From Tridacna crocea (lineage: Eukaryota > Mollusca > Bivalvia > Cardiida > Cardiidae), in assembly GCA_943736015.1 (NCBI GenBank), contig OX031065.1:32440427-32504426 (forward strand): a stretch of 64,000 bases of DNA, in the 5' to 3' direction. The translations under genes and the position numbers were made by a program. The notes beneath the pieces are model-generated. The model was not told the DNA's origin and made no database searches. It saw nothing but the letters and a program-made list of their open reading frames with translations. Of the stretch, positions 62,915 through 64,000 are shown one piece after another; positions within the stretch are counted from its first letter, which is position 1; each line of letters opens with the position of its first letter.

Positions 62915-63122
62915 CCCTTTACCAGGCAGTCCTAAGTTTTGACAACCCCAGAGAGACATATTTTTGTAAACATAGTGGGAAAAGGAGAAAATTCTAGTTC
63001 CCAGTATTTTCTCCTTTTTCCACAATAATTTTCTACTTTTCAAAGGCAAATCCCATTACTCTAGACACATTCATATTGTCATCTGCAAAATCGTATCACT
63101 TTCAGTTTGGTCAAGTCCCTTT
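62911..63122 (+). repeat. TTAA palindrome element, right end missing
   Basis: TTAACCCTTTACCAGGCAG start; runs to TTTGGTCAAGTCCC. Confidence 0.8.
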
Positions 63123-63189
63123 TTATATTCCCAAAGGGTCATATTCTTCTGTCCGTATGTTCATCCATCTGTCTGTATATTTCCATCTG

Positions 63190-63421
63190 TTAACTCGTTG
63201 CCACACTATCCCAACTTTTAACCTGTGAAAGTAAGCTTTTTGAAAACATTGTGGGAAAAGGAGAAAATGCTGGTAACCAGCATTTTCTCCTTTTCCCACA
63301 ATATTTTCTACCATTCCCAAATTGAATTTCAGTTTACTGATTCTCATTTATTTTGTTATCTGCAAAATGTTTGCTTTCAATTTGGACTAGTCCAAAATTT
63401 TGTCATGTGGTGAAGTGTTAA
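63190..63421 (+). repeat. TTAA palindrome element
   Basis: Complete with a near-perfect dyad; GTCATGTGGTGAAGTGTTAA end. Confidence 0.92.
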
Positions 63422-63473
63422 GCAATTTCTTGTGTGCACAACTCCTATAGTTTCTGTTGGACTAACTTGAAAA

Positions 63474-63864
63474 CATCTTTGCAAGCCATTTAGGCTGACG
63501 ATTCATTACGCTACTCTACCCTTGGCGGATCGAGCTCGATTTTTACATTCCCCCATACGCTTTTTCATTGGATGCAGCCAGCTCTAACTGCAACAAATGA
63601 AATCGCTCGTAGCAAAGGTCCCTACCTTTCGAATAGAAGGTAAACATGGAAATCCATGTGGATGTCTGCTTATCGCTTCATGTGTATTCATAAGTGGTTT
63701 TTAAAACGATATTTCGTTTGCTTTTTAGAAATATGATGTAAAGAGGGGGGGGGGGTGGTAATAACCAGCACCCAATAGAGGGTGCATCGCAGGAATCTTG
63801 AAATTGGGCTCTATCACCCAAGGTAAGATCCATGTAGTGATCGTAACCTTGGCTCGCGAAGATG
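63474..63864. repeat. Foldback element (CATCTTTGCAAGCC ends), inserted copy
   Basis: Ends CATCTTTGCAAGCC and GGCTCGCGAAGATG. The 8-mer ACTTGAAA stands on both sides. It splits a dispersed repeat whose unsplit form is at 56519-56665. Confidence 0.85.
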
Positions 63865-64000
63865 ACTTGAAACTTACCATAATGAATCTCTATGATGTTT
63901 AGTTGTGCTAACTACTTACACATGAATCTCTTTAGTTGTTCTAGAGTTATCTGCCCGTATTTCCTGAAATAACCAATTTTTGTTTGGCACTCATTAACAA

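Noticed and set aside
4866-63421. Dozens of short frames with MLVTSIFSFSHNVF or KGENAGNQHFLLFPQCF
   Set aside because: They are the central dyad of the palindrome element read in different frames and strands, not a protein family.
33664-63421. CRISPR-like regularity of repeated dyads
   Set aside because: Spacing is irregular, each unit has its own TTAA ends and the setting is eukaryotic.

Overview
This window is animal nuclear DNA, most likely from a bivalve mollusc. The evidence is short GT/AG-spliced exons in long introns, an animal WD-repeat gene, tRNA-derived SINEs, a Ty3/gypsy element with a lysine-tRNA primer site, and modular repeats and foldback elements of the kind common in heterodont bivalves. 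Species assignment is inference. Almost no long ORF outside the LTR element is a gene; most are translations of repeats.

Layout. 1-7,640 is repeat-rich intergenic DNA: modular repeats, a GC-rich island at about 2.1-2.77 kb, the first TTAA palindrome elements, and two SINEs. 7,833-20,924 (minus strand) is an eight-exon gene for a 328-residue protein with an N-terminal pleckstrin-homology domain, a YPQQ-rich linker and a Gly-rich tail. Its introns hold palindrome elements, a 166-bp tandem array and a 156-bp tandem array. 22,352-32,259 is a 9.9-kb Ty3/gypsy LTR retrotransposon that looks whole and very young. 35,658-47,767 (plus strand) is the first 259 codons of a WDR89-type WD40 gene in eight coding exons; its 3' part was not found and probably lies beyond 64,000. 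The two host genes are head to head, with the LTR element between them. 47,768-64,000 is a dense field of palindrome elements, modular repeats and foldbacks.

The dominant structure is one element family seen about 80 times, whole or in pieces. Each copy is about 230 bp, ends in TTAACCCTTTACC-type inverted termini with a TTAA target, and carries a separate near-perfect dyad of about 57-60 bp at its centre. The termini suggest a piggyBac-type non-autonomous element. The central dyad differs between subfamilies by matched changes in both arms. Some copies are broken exactly at the dyad centre, others are chimeric, nested, or chained through one shared TTAA, and many end about 30 bp from host splice sites. 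This self-correcting palindrome family is the best candidate here for an undescribed system.
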